Source: Eubacteriales bacterium (GTDB taxonomy: Bacteria > Bacillota > Clostridia > Peptostreptococcales > Anaerovoracaceae). Taken from it: 64,000 bases of DNA. A model generated the notes under the pieces. It had not been told where the DNA came from. It was given only the letters and a program-made list of their open reading frames with translations, and did not search any database. Position numbers and translations under genes: made by a program. This document shows, piece by piece, positions 35,169 to 44,549 of this stretch (positions are counted from its first letter, which is position 1; every line of letters begins with the position of its first letter). The stretch is from NCBI GenBank assembly GCA_028872475.1, contig JAQYMQ010000014.1:62001-126000 (forward strand). The letters are read 5' to 3'.

Positions 35169-36275
35169 TTATCTAGGTCTTACAAAAGTTATACCTGAGC
35201 CAGAATAAGCACTTGATACAACTACCTTTCCACGATATCCTCCGTGAACTGCCATTCCACCACCTATATATACCGCTACGTGGTCGTAATGAGCTCCACC
35301 ATTTGTTCCAATTGTGTGTTTATACACAATGATATCTCCTGGCTGTGCCGCAGAACTAGGAACTGCTGTTCCCAAGCCTAGGAATGCTTCTGGCCATCCT
35401 CTGAAGTGTATACCACCACCAGCTAAAGCTCTTGATGCAAGAGATACGCAATCCATATGACCGCCAACTAATGATTTAGCTGTTGCCGCTATCGCAGCAC
35501 CCTTACCTGATGCAGGAACATTACCATATGTAGCAACACTTGAGTATTTAGAACTTCCTCCCTGTCTATTGCCAGAAACCTCAGTCTTAGTGGTTTCTTT
35601 CTTTTCTACTTTAGTTCCTACAGCTATAACCTCTTTAACAGGGGCTTTCACAACCTTTGTAGAATAAACATTACTATAAACAGTTTTGCCGTTTACCATT
35701 ACCTGTTTACCTACGATTGCGTTAATACCATCAACGCCTTCAGTCTTTACGTCTTTCTTGCCTTCTAGCAATGAATCGTCTTCAACCTCTTCTGTGTCAT
35801 GTGCTACAACCTGATTATATATAAGAGGATTTTCAACTCTAACTTCAAAAATCGGTTTATCAGTATTGTTGATTTTTAAGATATAATCTGTAGCTTCATC
35901 TACAGTCTTTACATTCTTAATCTCTGCTACCTGAAATTCTTTTTCTTCTACTTTCAAAGCTGGTGTTACTATCGCTGTAATCTCTGGATTTGTCTTTCCA
36001 TAAGATGCTTTCACCTTGTCTATTACCATTTCCGCATTTGCTTTGGAATCTACAACAGCAATCTCCTTATCTCCGGCGATTATAGCGTAAGGTTCTCCCG
36101 TATCACCTGCTGCATAAGCTGTTCCTACAAATATATCATATGTAACAAATGATGTAAGCATTAATGACGCTACCGCCACACAAGCAATCTGCTTTGTCTT
36201 TCTTTTTAACTTCTTTGTCTTATCAATAGTCTCTACAATCGACTTTGACACCACATTGTTGTTTAAATTAATCAT
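35169..36275 (-). CDS. Secreted cell-wall hydrolase with G5-like and C-terminal NlpC/P60-type domains
   Basis: 368 residues from ATG 36275, which has AAGGAG upstream; a longer in-frame start has none. A membrane segment at about 29-53 ends in AYA, a plausible signal-peptidase site. The middle (about 60-140) resembles the N-terminal repeats of secreted peptidases (YAIIAGDKEIAVVDSK). A G5-like region at about 146-226 ends in VGTKVEKKETTKTE. The C-terminal domain has the NlpC/P60 pattern: Cys276 in MDCVSLASRAL, His332 in DHVAVYIGGG and a following His344. It should cut peptidoglycan peptides. The gene stands alone. Confidence 0.85.
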   Translation of the reverse strand: MINLNNNVVSKSIVETIDKTKKLKRKTKQIACVAVASLMLTSFVTYDIFVGTAYAAGDTGEPYAIIAGDKEIAVVDSKANAEMVIDKVKASYGKTNPEITAIVTPALKVEEKEFQVAEIKNVKTVDEATDYILKINNTDKPIFEVRVENPLIYNQVVAHDTEEVEDDSLLEGKKDVKTEGVDGINAIVGKQVMVNGKTVYSNVYSTKVVKAPVKEVIAVGTKVEKKETTKTEVSGNRQGGSSKYSSVATYGNVPASGKGAAIAATAKSLVGGHMDCVSLASRALAGGGIHFRGWPEAFLGLGTAVPSSAAQPGDIIVYKHTIGTNGGAHYDHVAVYIGGGMAVHGGYRGKVVVSSAYSGSGITFVRPR

Positions 36276-36432
36276 AAATACACTCCTTTGTACAAGGGCA
36301 ATATTAACAGTCCAAACCGCATGAATCAAGAAAAATAGCCATTTTTTCATATTTCTACACACTTCTTGACTAAATCTTCACATTTTCTTCACATTTTCTT
36401 CACGCAAATTTACATTTCTTATTTGAGCAAAC

Positions 36433-36460
36433 AAAAACCCCGATTTATCCGGGGCTTTTT
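36433..36460 (-). terminator. Intrinsic terminator of the ispE-gntR unit
   Basis: CCCCG (36438-36442) with CGGGG (36450-36454), A run before and T run after, so it works on both strands. It is 114 nt beyond the GntR stop. Confidence 0.75.
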
Positions 36461-36573
36461 GCCGTATTCAGTATGTTTTTTACAATAAAATTGTATAAAG
36501 CACACCTAATACTATCGCGTACATCGAGATGCTAAGACCTCGACTTAATTTTACCATAAATCTAATAAATATT

Positions 36574-37248
36574 TTATTTATCTAATAATTCTAAAGGATG
36601 TTCTCTCATTACATCCTCTCTCAGAGCCTTAATATGCGCCATCGACAAATCTCTAGCCTTCTCATGTTCACCTGTCAAAATAGCATTTAAAATCGCATCA
36701 TGTTCTAACCCAACCTTTTTAGCTCTACTAAAATCTCCATAATAAAGATTTCTAAATCTAACCATAAGATCTTTTAACTCTTCTGCAATTTTAACCATAA
36801 CTGAGTTATCAGAAGCTCGTATAATTATTTCATGGAATCTTGTATCATACTTAATAATCTCCGCTTTATCTCCACCTATAACTGCTCTCTTATACTGTTC
36901 CTGAGCCTCTGCCAGTTCTTCTTTTTCTTTTTCTGTAATTCTCATACTCGCATAATAAGTTATAGTCGCTTCCATATTCTCTCTTATTTCAAGTGCCTCG
37001 ATAAGATCTCTAATATCAACATTAGCAACTCTAGCTCCCTTATACAATTCAAAAACTACGAGCCCTTCTTCATTTAGTCTCTTTAACGCGGCTCTAATAG
37101 GAGTTCTACTCGCATTCATTTTAGCTGCAATGTCCATCTCGGTCAGCTTTGTGCCAGGCAAAAGCTTCCCTCTTAAAATAAGTGATTTAATTTCCTCATA
37201 AATATATTCTTTTAAATTTTTGTATTGAATATCATCATTCATCTTCAT
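36574..37248 (-). CDS. GntR family regulator, FadR (FCD) subfamily
   Basis: 224 residues. The GntR winged helix is at about 12-75 (LPGTKLTEMDIAAKMNASRTPIRAALKRL). The all-helical FCD ligand domain follows from about 90, with its metal-binding Asp and His residues (DTRFHEIIIRAS, HIKALRED). The effector is usually an organic acid. It overlaps ispE by 4 nt (ATGA), so the two are coupled, but nothing in the sequence shows which genes it controls. Confidence 0.88.
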   Translation of the reverse strand: MKMNDDIQYKNLKEYIYEEIKSLILRGKLLPGTKLTEMDIAAKMNASRTPIRAALKRLNEEGLVVFELYKGARVANVDIRDLIEALEIRENMEATITYYASMRITEKEKEELAEAQEQYKRAVIGGDKAEIIKYDTRFHEIIIRASDNSVMVKIAEELKDLMVRFRNLYYGDFSRAKKVGLEHDAILNAILTGEHEKARDLSMAHIKALREDVMREHPLELLDK

Positions 37249-38300
37249 TTCAACATCCTCACTATATGTACAACTCTATATTTCCCTCTAAACTCATTAT
37301 AAGCTTTTTCTAATGTAATTGGCGAATCTGCAATAGCGTAAACTGTAGGTCCACTTCCACTCATCATAACTATTGATTCCGGAGCTAATTCTGCTAATGC
37401 CTCTTTTATTTTTTTAACCTCTGGATAAGCTTTTAGCGTATAACTCTCTAAATCGTTCTTCATAAAAGTCTTTAACTTATCGTAGTCTACTTCATCTGAA
37501 TATTCACTATTTAACATGCATTGAAACTTTTCAATGCAGTTTCCTTCTTTCTTTATAACTTTATTACCCTGTTCGTCCCACAAATTTAATCTTGAATAAA
37601 CTTCTCCTGTAAAAACGTCAAATCCTGGATTAACCAATAGCACAAAAGCATCAAAACTATTTACAGGCTCCAGTTTTTCACCAACGCCCCTAGCTCGGAC
37701 CGCTAATGTAGCTTGTAGCATAGATTTTTTATCTAGTCCTGCCTGATACTCTTTTATCTCATCATTTAGATTTGCCACTGTCAATACTAAAAACGGCACA
37801 TCCGCTCCAATCTTCTTAGCGATTACAATAAGCTCATCTACACTCAATCCCGAATTTGTTACAATGTTAAGCGCATGTAATACCGCCGCTGCATTGCCAC
37901 TACCTCCTGCCAAACCTGCTGATGACGGGATATTTTTATTTAAGTTTATCTGTATCTCAAAAGCTCTTTTTTCTTTTACGTCATAAAAGTCTACATCATC
38001 TAAAAAGTTGTTCTTTTTAATATTTTTTTCTTTTACGTAATCTTTAAAATTCTTTACTGCCTTACATACAAGATTTCTACTATCCGTTGGTACAGTTGGA
38101 TCATTAACTATTATATCAATATTTTCATCGAGCAAAAACCAGCCTTTATCAATATCACTTTTTGTACTAAGCGTAACTTCATCACATAAATCTACAGTAG
38201 ACATAATCATATCTACCTCATGGTACCCATCAATCCTTCGTGATAGCACGTCAATAGCAAGATTTATTTTCGCATAATTTTTAAGCTTAATACTTTGCAT
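37245..38300 (-). CDS. ispE: 4-diphosphocytidyl-2-C-methyl-D-erythritol kinase
   Basis: A 351-residue GHMP kinase of the MEP isoprenoid pathway. Marks are KNYAKINLAIDVLSRRIDGYHEVDMI at the N terminus (first part KNYAKINLAIDVL), the ATP loop PSSAGLAGGSGNAAA, and MSGSGPTVYA in the C-terminal motif. It is about 60 residues longer than usual, with extra segments at about 60-100 and in the C-terminal half. I use ATG 38300; a TTG two codons earlier is possible. The ribosome site is weak. Confidence 0.92.
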   Translation of the reverse strand: MQSIKLKNYAKINLAIDVLSRRIDGYHEVDMIMSTVDLCDEVTLSTKSDIDKGWFLLDENIDIIVNDPTVPTDSRNLVCKAVKNFKDYVKEKNIKKNNFLDDVDFYDVKEKRAFEIQINLNKNIPSSAGLAGGSGNAAAVLHALNIVTNSGLSVDELIVIAKKIGADVPFLVLTVANLNDEIKEYQAGLDKKSMLQATLAVRARGVGEKLEPVNSFDAFVLLVNPGFDVFTGEVYSRLNLWDEQGNKVIKKEGNCIEKFQCMLNSEYSDEVDYDKLKTFMKNDLESYTLKAYPEVKKIKEALAELAPESIVMMSGSGPTVYAIADSPITLEKAYNEFRGKYRVVHIVRMLK

Positions 38301-38370
38301 AAACAATAATTAACAAACTCCCATAAAAGTCCAAAGTCTACTTTTTATGTATATTGTATCAAAATTAAAA

Positions 38371-38403
38371 CAAAAAAGCGATAGATATTAACTATCGCTT
38401 TTC
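38371..38403 (-). terminator. Intrinsic terminator after the Ig-like membrane protein gene
   Basis: Perfect 9-bp stem AAGCGATAG / CTATCGCTT (38376-38384 with 38392-38400), with TTTTTT following on the minus strand. Confidence 0.85.
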
Positions 38404-38419
38404 CTTTATATTGTAGTTT

Positions 38420-39232
38420 TTATTTATTCTTCTTCTTATTTTTTTTAGTTTGTTTTTTTGTTGCTTTTTTCTCAGCCTCTGCTTTTCTTCCTGTTATATA
38501 TTTAGAGCCACCTTGCGCTACAGTTCTCTTCGTTGCTACTCTAAAATGTCCTGGACTTAAAGGCTCTTCATATATCATATCTTCTTCAAGTTCCGCTTCT
38601 TCTCTAGCCTTCTTTTGTGCCTTTTCCTTTTTCTTGTTTTCAATATTAACCACATCTTCTACAGATTTGCCTGTCTTTTTAGCAACCTTATATGGATTCA
38701 CCTTTTCTGTCTTTTGCTTTTCCTGATCTTTCATCTGCTTTTTCATTGATCTAGAAGAAAATACAATCATACCTACAACCATTACCAGCATCATTGCCAT
38801 AGATATTTTCATGCTTGTGCTTGGATTAAGTGTTTTAAAAGTAATCTTTTCTTCTTTACCTAGCATTGTACCATCTGCTGCTTTAAAGCTAGAATCTACC
38901 ACCACACTATACTTACTTACAGGATCTATCTTTTGCTTAGAATCTGCAATAACTAACGCTACCTTTTTTTCCTTATCACTGAAAATAAGCTTAGATTTAA
39001 TTTCCTTACCTTTTTTATCCACTATCTTAACAGCATTTTTATTCGCCTTATTATTTTTTTCGTCAAAAACATCCTTGTTGAAGGTAATTTTTACACCCAT
39101 ATTTTCCAAAGGAATATCTTCATCGCCGTTCTTAGGAGATGTTTTTACTATTTCTAAGCCAGCAGCCATTACGCTTGTGTTTGTAATCAATAGTACTGCT
39201 ATAGCTAACATTATCGCTCTAAGCTTTTTCAT
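38420..39232 (-). CDS. Exported protein with SbsA-type Ig-like domain, one membrane helix and a basic tail
   Basis: 270 residues. A signal peptide occupies 1-23 (ending VMA-A). An Ig-like domain (PF13205 type: SPKNGDEDIP, VKITFNKDV, YSVVVDSSF, ITFKTL) covers about 25-135. One membrane helix at about 140-160 is followed by a long cytoplasmic tail, very rich in Lys, Glu and Ala and ending in a poly-Lys stretch. The function is unknown. Its start overlaps the tadA stop by 14 nt, so it is translated with tadA. Confidence 0.72.
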   Translation of the reverse strand: MKKLRAIMLAIAVLLITNTSVMAAGLEIVKTSPKNGDEDIPLENMGVKITFNKDVFDEKNNKANKNAVKIVDKKGKEIKSKLIFSDKEKKVALVIADSKQKIDPVSKYSVVVDSSFKAADGTMLGKEEKITFKTLNPSTSMKISMAMMLVMVVGMIVFSSRSMKKQMKDQEKQKTEKVNPYKVAKKTGKSVEDVVNIENKKKEKAQKKAREEAELEEDMIYEEPLSPGHFRVATKRTVAQGGSKYITGRKAEAEKKATKKQTKKNKKKNK

Positions 39233-39698
39233 CTATCTTTTCCTCCAGGTTTCTCTCTCGTCTTTTTTTAGCAAAAAATTCGCTCATCATCTTGCTGCAT
39301 TCTTCTCGCAAAACGCCTCTTTCAATATCAATTCTATGATTAAGTCCTTCATGGTCAACAATATTTATCACGCTACCACAGGCTCCAGTCTTCATATCAT
39401 CAGCTCCAATAACTAGCTTTTTTATACGAGCATGCACTAATGCACCAGCACACATAGGACAAGGTTCACAAGTAACATACATTGTACATCCCAGCAATCT
39501 ATAATTACCTATCCTTGATGCCGCATCTCTTAATGCAACTATTTCTGCGTGCATCGTCGGATCATTTGTACTTATAGGCATATTATGACCTCTACCTACA
39601 ACCTCGTCGCCCTTAGCTATAACGGCTCCTACAGGAACTTCTCCCTTATCTGCCGCCTTTTTTGCCTCATCAATGGCATATCTCATATATTTCTTCAT
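39219..39698 (-). CDS. tadA: tRNA-specific adenosine(34) deaminase
   Basis: 159 residues of the CDA fold. The zinc/catalytic motifs are MHAEIVAL (His and the proton-shuttle Glu) and CEPCPMCAGAL (two Cys ligands). GACGSVINI is the tRNA-binding segment. The enzyme makes inosine at the wobble position of tRNA-Arg(ACG). The N terminus MKKYMRYAIDEAKKA is typical. It overlaps the next gene. Confidence 0.95.
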   Translation of the reverse strand: MKKYMRYAIDEAKKAADKGEVPVGAVIAKGDEVVGRGHNMPISTNDPTMHAEIVALRDAASRIGNYRLLGCTMYVTCEPCPMCAGALVHARIKKLVIGADDMKTGACGSVINIVDHEGLNHRIDIERGVLREECSKMMSEFFAKKRRERNLEEKIDEKA

Positions 39699-39857
39699 AG
39701 ACTGATAAATAATAGCACAAACTCAGGCATTTTTCAAGAATTATGCGCTAATCTCCCCTTTATATTAAAATAAAATACATTTCATATTAATAGCGATACA
39801 CATCATTTATATTTACATAAGTATTTTGTAATCTTTTAAAGGATTTTTTAAAAAAAG

Positions 39858-39866
39858 TGTTATACT
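39858..39866 (+). promoter_or_regulatory. Extended -10 promoter of the S41 protease gene
   Basis: TGTTATACT forms an extended -10 (TGn-TATACT) 51 nt before the ATG. The -35 region is poor. Confidence 0.45.
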
Positions 39867-39917
39867 AAAAATCAATTCTAAAAATGAATACAATGCATAT
39901 TGGAGGACCGTTAAACA

Positions 39918-41030
39918 ATGAAGAATTTATCAAAGAAATCTTTTATAACAGGAACAATTGTCGGGATTGTAGTAACAATCATTTTCTCTAGCTTTAATAT
40001 AGTTAATTTCAACAAAAAAGACTCTAAGTCTAAGGAAATAGATGAAATCATAAAACAGCATTTTTTATACAACAAAGATGTTGACCAAGATACAAGTTAT
40101 AAGCGCCAATTATCAGCTTTAGGCGACGAATACTCTGAATACTATGATAAGAAAGAATTTAAGGCATTTCTAGAATCAACAAAGGGTGAATTTGTAGGGG
40201 TAGGCATTCTGTTTTCGCAAGATCCTAGCACAAAAACATCTACAGCAGTTGAAGTGTACGAAAACTCACCAGCTGAAGAAGCCGGAATCAAGGCAGGAGA
40301 TATTCTTAAAGAAGTAAACGGCGAAGATGTTCAGAAAAAGGATTTATCTCTAACAGTGAAACAAATCCGAGGACAAGAAAATACAAAAGTTACTGTTACA
40401 GTATTAAGAAATGGACAGACAATAACTAAACAACTTACTAGAAGAAAAATTGAAGTTCAGACAATTAAAAGCAAAATCGTACACAACAACATCGGCTATA
40501 TAGCAATCACACAATTTACAGAAGATACACATACGCAATTCCAAAAAGCTCTTAATGACTTAGAATCAAAAAATATTAAAGCTCTAATAATTGACTTACG
40601 TGATAATCCTGGTGGGTTAGTATCTACGACATCATCAATCCTAGATACCCTTCTTCCAGCAGGAAACACAGTAATTATTAGAGACTCTAAAGGCAAAGAA
40701 AACGCCCTAAAGTCTGACGACAAAAAGGTTTATACAAAGCCAATAGCTATACTTGTAAACGAGAATAGCGCTAGTGCAGCTGAACTATTTACAGGCGCTA
40801 TGCAAGATTACGGAAAAGCAACCGTCATTGGTACAACAACTTATGGCAAAGGTGTCGTTCAACAAATCTTTCCTCTAAAAGATGGGTCTGGGATCAAACT
40901 TACAGTTTCAGAATATTTTACACCTAAGAAACGACCTGTACACAAAAAAGGCATAACACCTGATATAAACGTTGTCGACAAAAACGAACAATTAAATACA
41001 GCAATTTACATATTAAAAAGCAAAATATAA
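39918..41030 (+). CDS. S41 family C-terminal processing peptidase
   Basis: 370 residues. An N-terminal membrane anchor lies at about 9-28. A PDZ domain spans about 95-175 (AEEAGIKAGDILKEVNGEDV). The peptidase core has DLRDNPGGL, the catalytic Ser in NENSASAAELFTGAM and the Lys in TYGKGVVQ. It acts outside the membrane and trims exported proteins at their C termini. The start has GGAGG. It is monocistronic with a strong terminator. Confidence 0.93.
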   Translation: MKNLSKKSFITGTIVGIVVTIIFSSFNIVNFNKKDSKSKEIDEIIKQHFLYNKDVDQDTSYKRQLSALGDEYSEYYDKKEFKAFLESTKGEFVGVGILFSQDPSTKTSTAVEVYENSPAEEAGIKAGDILKEVNGEDVQKKDLSLTVKQIRGQENTKVTVTVLRNGQTITKQLTRRKIEVQTIKSKIVHNNIGYIAITQFTEDTHTQFQKALNDLESKNIKALIIDLRDNPGGLVSTTSSILDTLLPAGNTVIIRDSKGKENALKSDDKKVYTKPIAILVNENSASAAELFTGAMQDYGKATVIGTTTYGKGVVQQIFPLKDGSGIKLTVSEYFTPKKRPVHKKGITPDINVVDKNEQLNTAIYILKSKI

Positions 41031-41085
41031 TATATACACGCATATTTTATATTCATAATATATACACAACATATACTTAACTCGC

Positions 41086-41140
41086 AAAACTTCTTTTATC
41101 TCAAAGTATAATTATACTTAGGTAAAAGAAGTTTTATTTT
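41086..41140 (+). terminator. Intrinsic terminator after the S41 protease gene
   Basis: 13-bp stem AAAACTTCTTTTA / TAAAAGAAGTTTT (41086-41098 with 41123-41135) enclosing a second palindrome AAGTATAATTATACTT, followed by ATTTTA. Confidence 0.82.
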
Positions 41141-41314
41141 ACACTAACTTTTGTTATGCTAAAAATTATTTAAAATAATTATATTAATTGTTAATTTGGT
41201 GGTTTAAACAACATAGATGCGATAATAAATAAGATATATTAAATACATAAATTAACATAAACTAAATACACCCATCCATCTATCAATAAAACAAGGATAT
41301 AAGGAGATAAAGAT

Positions 41315-42049
41315 ATGATTAGAAATATAGTAAGTATTGATGCAGATAAATGTAATGGTTGCGGACTTTGTGTAAACGCATGTCATGAAGGTGCTATCGC
41401 TATGGTAGACGGTAAAGCAAAATTAATTAGAGATGATTACTGCGATGGATTAGGTCATTGTTTACCAGAATGTCCTACTGGAGCAATAAGTATTATTGAA
41501 AGAGAAGCTGCTGCCTACGACGAAGAAGCAGTACAGGCTAACATTAAAGCTAAAAACGAAAACAAAACAACAAAAGATATTAAGTGCGGCGGAGGATGCC
41601 CTGGATCAGCGATGAGAGAGCTAAAGAAAAATCATTCTCATGAAACACAACAAAATACAAGTTCTAATATAGAACTTAAACTTCAGTCACAATTACAACA
41701 GTGGCCCGTTCAAATTCAGTTAGTCCCAGTAAACGCTCCTTATTTTGACGGAGCAAAATTATTAATTGCAGCTGACTGCACAGCATTTGCATACGCTAAC
41801 TTCCACAATGAATTTATGAAAAATAAAATAACAATCATCGGATGCCCAAAACTTGATCCTGTTGATTACAGCGAAAAACTAACTGAAATAATAAAACAAA
41901 ACGACATAAAGGAAGTAACTATACTAAAAATGGAGGTGCCTTGTTGCAACGGCATAGAAAATTACGCAAAAAAAGCTTTACAACAGAGCGGTAAATTCAT
42001 TCCTTGGCAGGTTGTAACAATCTCAATAAACGGTGAAATTGTAGAATAA
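41315..42049 (+). CDS. 4Fe-4S ferredoxin-type protein with a Cys-rich C-terminal domain
   Basis: 244 residues. Residues 1-65 are a two-cluster ferredoxin module: CNGCGLCVNAC and CDGLGHCLPECP. Next comes a charged linker and CGGGCPGSAMRE. The C-terminal domain (about 120-244) contains ADCTAFAYANFH, GCPKLDP and a CCNG pair in EVPCCNGIENYAKKAL. This domain set is common in strict anaerobes, often labelled only as 4Fe-4S protein. The role is unknown to me; electron transfer or redox sensing is likely. The start has AAGGAG. It is monocistronic. Confidence 0.8.
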   Translation: MIRNIVSIDADKCNGCGLCVNACHEGAIAMVDGKAKLIRDDYCDGLGHCLPECPTGAISIIEREAAAYDEEAVQANIKAKNENKTTKDIKCGGGCPGSAMRELKKNHSHETQQNTSSNIELKLQSQLQQWPVQIQLVPVNAPYFDGAKLLIAADCTAFAYANFHNEFMKNKITIIGCPKLDPVDYSEKLTEIIKQNDIKEVTILKMEVPCCNGIENYAKKALQQSGKFIPWQVVTISINGEIVE

Positions 42050-42098
42050 AAACTGTATAACGAAAAATTAACTTATAAATAAAATTTATCCAAAACCC

Positions 42099-42138
42099 AA
42101 AAATACTCTTTATACTTATGCATAAAGAGTATTTTTAT
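42099..42138. terminator. Bidirectional terminator
   Basis: Perfect 15-bp stem AAAAATACTCTTTAT / ATAAAGAGTATTTTT (42099-42113 with 42122-42136), 8-nt loop. It lies between convergent genes. Confidence 0.88.
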
Positions 42139-42191
42139 TATAAATTATTGTTATTATCTTTACTATTAGATTATATATCTATAATCACTTT

Positions 42192-43097
42192 TTAAAATCC
42201 GTATCTGTTATATACAGACAATTCACCAAACACAAGCGCTACAACGATCACAAATATAAATAATGTAGCTATCACACCAATAGCAAAAGAAATTGCAAGC
42301 TTATCCTTCTTAATATCTGCAGCCTTCACATATACCATCACAGTCGCCCATAATTGTATTACAAAAGCAAAAATAGCTAGGAATAATACGACAAGTGATA
42401 GTAATACTGATTGTAATTCCGATATAAGCATAAGCGCTAAAGCACTTATAGTAGGCCAGGCTAATGTTGCTGAATAGCCACTAAGCATTTTTTTAAAGCT
42501 CATTGTTGCACTACCAAAAATCTTTGCTATAACAAATAGCATTGTCACAAAGATGATATCAAATAAAACAGTTAGTACAGATGTTAAAATGAATACAGTT
42601 ACTTCATCCCCCATGTAAAATCGATTGTAAAATAAACTATTATAAGAATATGTTGAATTTATTGTCACAAATGTAGCCGACAACAAACTCTTTAATACTA
42701 TAAATATTATTGCTGCTAATACATTAGCATTATCCACCATCAACTCCGCAGTAGTAACCGGCTTTTTGATGGCGCTAAAAAATATATTAAAGATGTTTTT
42801 ACCTAAAGCTCCTCCTGCAAGCGTAGGAGCTACTGTATTATTCGTCTCCGGAGTATTTGTCTGGTCTATTGACTCTGTAGTATCAGTATCCTTTGTAAGT
42901 TCTGTTTCATTTATTGTATCAGCATCTTTTGCGGTTTCAGTTGCATTTATAGTATCTGTAGCCTTTGACTCGCCTGATTCAATTGCTGTATTAGATTCCG
43001 AGCTTTGAGCAACTGCTACTTTAGATAATTCTGCGCCACATCCAACACAAAACATATAACCTTCTTTATTGTCCTTGCCACAATTATTGCAAATCAT
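42192..43097 (-). CDS. Zinc-ribbon multi-helix membrane protein
   Basis: 301 residues. An N-terminal zinc ribbon (CNNCGKDNKEGYMFCVGCG) is followed by a 60-residue linker of Thr, Glu, Asp and Ala with imprecise repeats of ATDTIN and ETELTKDTDT. From about 110 there are five hydrophobic helices, possibly of the Yip1 type. The function is unknown. It starts 9 nt after tyrS in the same direction, so it is probably transcribed with it, without an evident functional tie. Confidence 0.72.
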   Translation of the reverse strand: MICNNCGKDNKEGYMFCVGCGAELSKVAVAQSSESNTAIESGESKATDTINATETAKDADTINETELTKDTDTTESIDQTNTPETNNTVAPTLAGGALGKNIFNIFFSAIKKPVTTAELMVDNANVLAAIIFIVLKSLLSATFVTINSTYSYNSLFYNRFYMGDEVTVFILTSVLTVLFDIIFVTMLFVIAKIFGSATMSFKKMLSGYSATLAWPTISALALMLISELQSVLLSLVVLFLAIFAFVIQLWATVMVYVKAADIKKDKLAISFAIGVIATLFIFVIVVALVFGELSVYNRYGF

Positions 43098-43106
43098 CTT
43101 TTCCTC

Positions 43107-44432
43107 CTAAATTTCAATCATATGGAATACTTTTTTACCTTTCTGTATTAAAAGTTTTCCATCATCAAACAAGTCTAAAGTAACGCTTAACTTCTTATCT
43201 ACAACCTTTTCACCATTGATACTTAATCCGCCTTGTTCAATTAATCTAAACCCTTCTGAATTCGTATTTACCAAACCAGCTTCCTTCAGTAAAGTAACAA
43301 CTCCTAAGCCTAAGCCTTCAAATTTTTCTTTACCCAATTTTGTATGAGGAATATTTGCCATATCTCCTGCGCCTGAGAATGCCGCTCTTGATCCATCTAA
43401 AGCTTTCTTCGCTTCCTCTTCACCATGAACAATCTTTGTTATCTCATAAGCTAAAATCTCTTTTGCCTTATTTATTTCAGACCCATCTACGTTAACTAGC
43501 TTTTCAATTTCTTCAATCGGCAAGAATGTCAATAATTTTAAGCATTTTTCAACATCGGCATCTGCCACATTTCTCCAGTATTGGAAAAATTCATAACAAG
43601 ATGTTCTCTCTGCATCAAGCCATAATGCCCCTGCTTGAGTTTTACCCATCTTTTTACCTTCGCTATTAGTTAAAAGAGTAAAAGTCATAGCATAAACAGA
43701 TTTAGAAAGCTCTTTTCTAGTTAAATCAACTCCACCAATTAGGTTAGACCATTGGTCATTTCCACCAAATTGCATCTTGACGTCGAGATCTCTAGCCATA
43801 ACCATAAAGTCATACGATTGCATCAATAGATAGTTTATCTCAAGAAAAGTCAATCCATCTGCAAGTCTCTGCTTATAGCATTCCGCTCTAAGCATATTAT
43901 TTACAGTAAAATGTCTTCCGATATCTCTAATAAAATTAATATAGTTTACATTCATTAACCATTTGGCATTATTTAAGCTGATAGCCTTTCCTGGCAGCGG
44001 TTCTCTATTAAAACCATTCTTCTTACCATATTCGCCACCATAATATTCAAAGCCGTCATCAAATTCAATATACTTCTCAAAAAGCTTTTTAAATGCATTA
44101 CAGTTATCTTCAACTGTTTTAACATCCATAAACTTTCTCATATCAGTTCTACCCGAAGGATCTCCTACCATACCTGTACCACCACCAAGCAAAACAATTG
44201 GAGTATGGCCAAACTTCATCATGTATGATATCGTCATAATTTGCATAAAATGACCTATATGCAAACAATCTGCTGTTGGGTCAAAGCCGATATAAAATTT
44301 AATTTTCTCCTTTGTCAAAAGATCTTTAATCTCTTCTTCATGAGTGCACTGTTCGATAAAACCTCTTTCCTTAAGAACATCGAACACATTATCGTGCTTG
44401 CTCACATTATCCGGCACAACAATCTTATTCAT
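43107..44432 (-). CDS. tyrS: Tyrosyl-tRNA synthetase
   Basis: 441 residues. The class I signatures are HIGHFMQIMTI and the KMSKS variant KKMGKTQAG. Tyrosine-binding residues lie in YIGFDPTADCLHIGH and SYDFMVMARD, and the anticodon domain ends with an S4-like domain (LIEQGGLSINGEKV). The upstream 117 nt are too short and lack a T-box leader, so it is not regulated that way here. It follows the aroE-aroK fusion. Confidence 0.96.
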   Translation of the reverse strand: MNKIVVPDNVSKHDNVFDVLKERGFIEQCTHEEEIKDLLTKEKIKFYIGFDPTADCLHIGHFMQIMTISYMMKFGHTPIVLLGGGTGMVGDPSGRTDMRKFMDVKTVEDNCNAFKKLFEKYIEFDDGFEYYGGEYGKKNGFNREPLPGKAISLNNAKWLMNVNYINFIRDIGRHFTVNNMLRAECYKQRLADGLTFLEINYLLMQSYDFMVMARDLDVKMQFGGNDQWSNLIGGVDLTRKELSKSVYAMTFTLLTNSEGKKMGKTQAGALWLDAERTSCYEFFQYWRNVADADVEKCLKLLTFLPIEEIEKLVNVDGSEINKAKEILAYEITKIVHGEEEAKKALDGSRAAFSGAGDMANIPHTKLGKEKFEGLGLGVVTLLKEAGLVNTNSEGFRLIEQGGLSINGEKVVDKKLSVTLDLFDDGKLLIQKGKKVFHMIEI

Positions 44433-44549
44433 CCTATCTCTCCTCTCTATATGATATATAATTCTTTATTATAATACATTTTTCCATTTTTTTCTAAGTA
44501 TACATAATATATAAATTGTTTTTTATTTGATGCGTTATGGTGCTTTACA

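Noticed and set aside
44433..44549. T-box leader of tyrS
   Set aside because: The intergenic space is only 117 nt and contains no specifier hairpin or antiterminator sequence.
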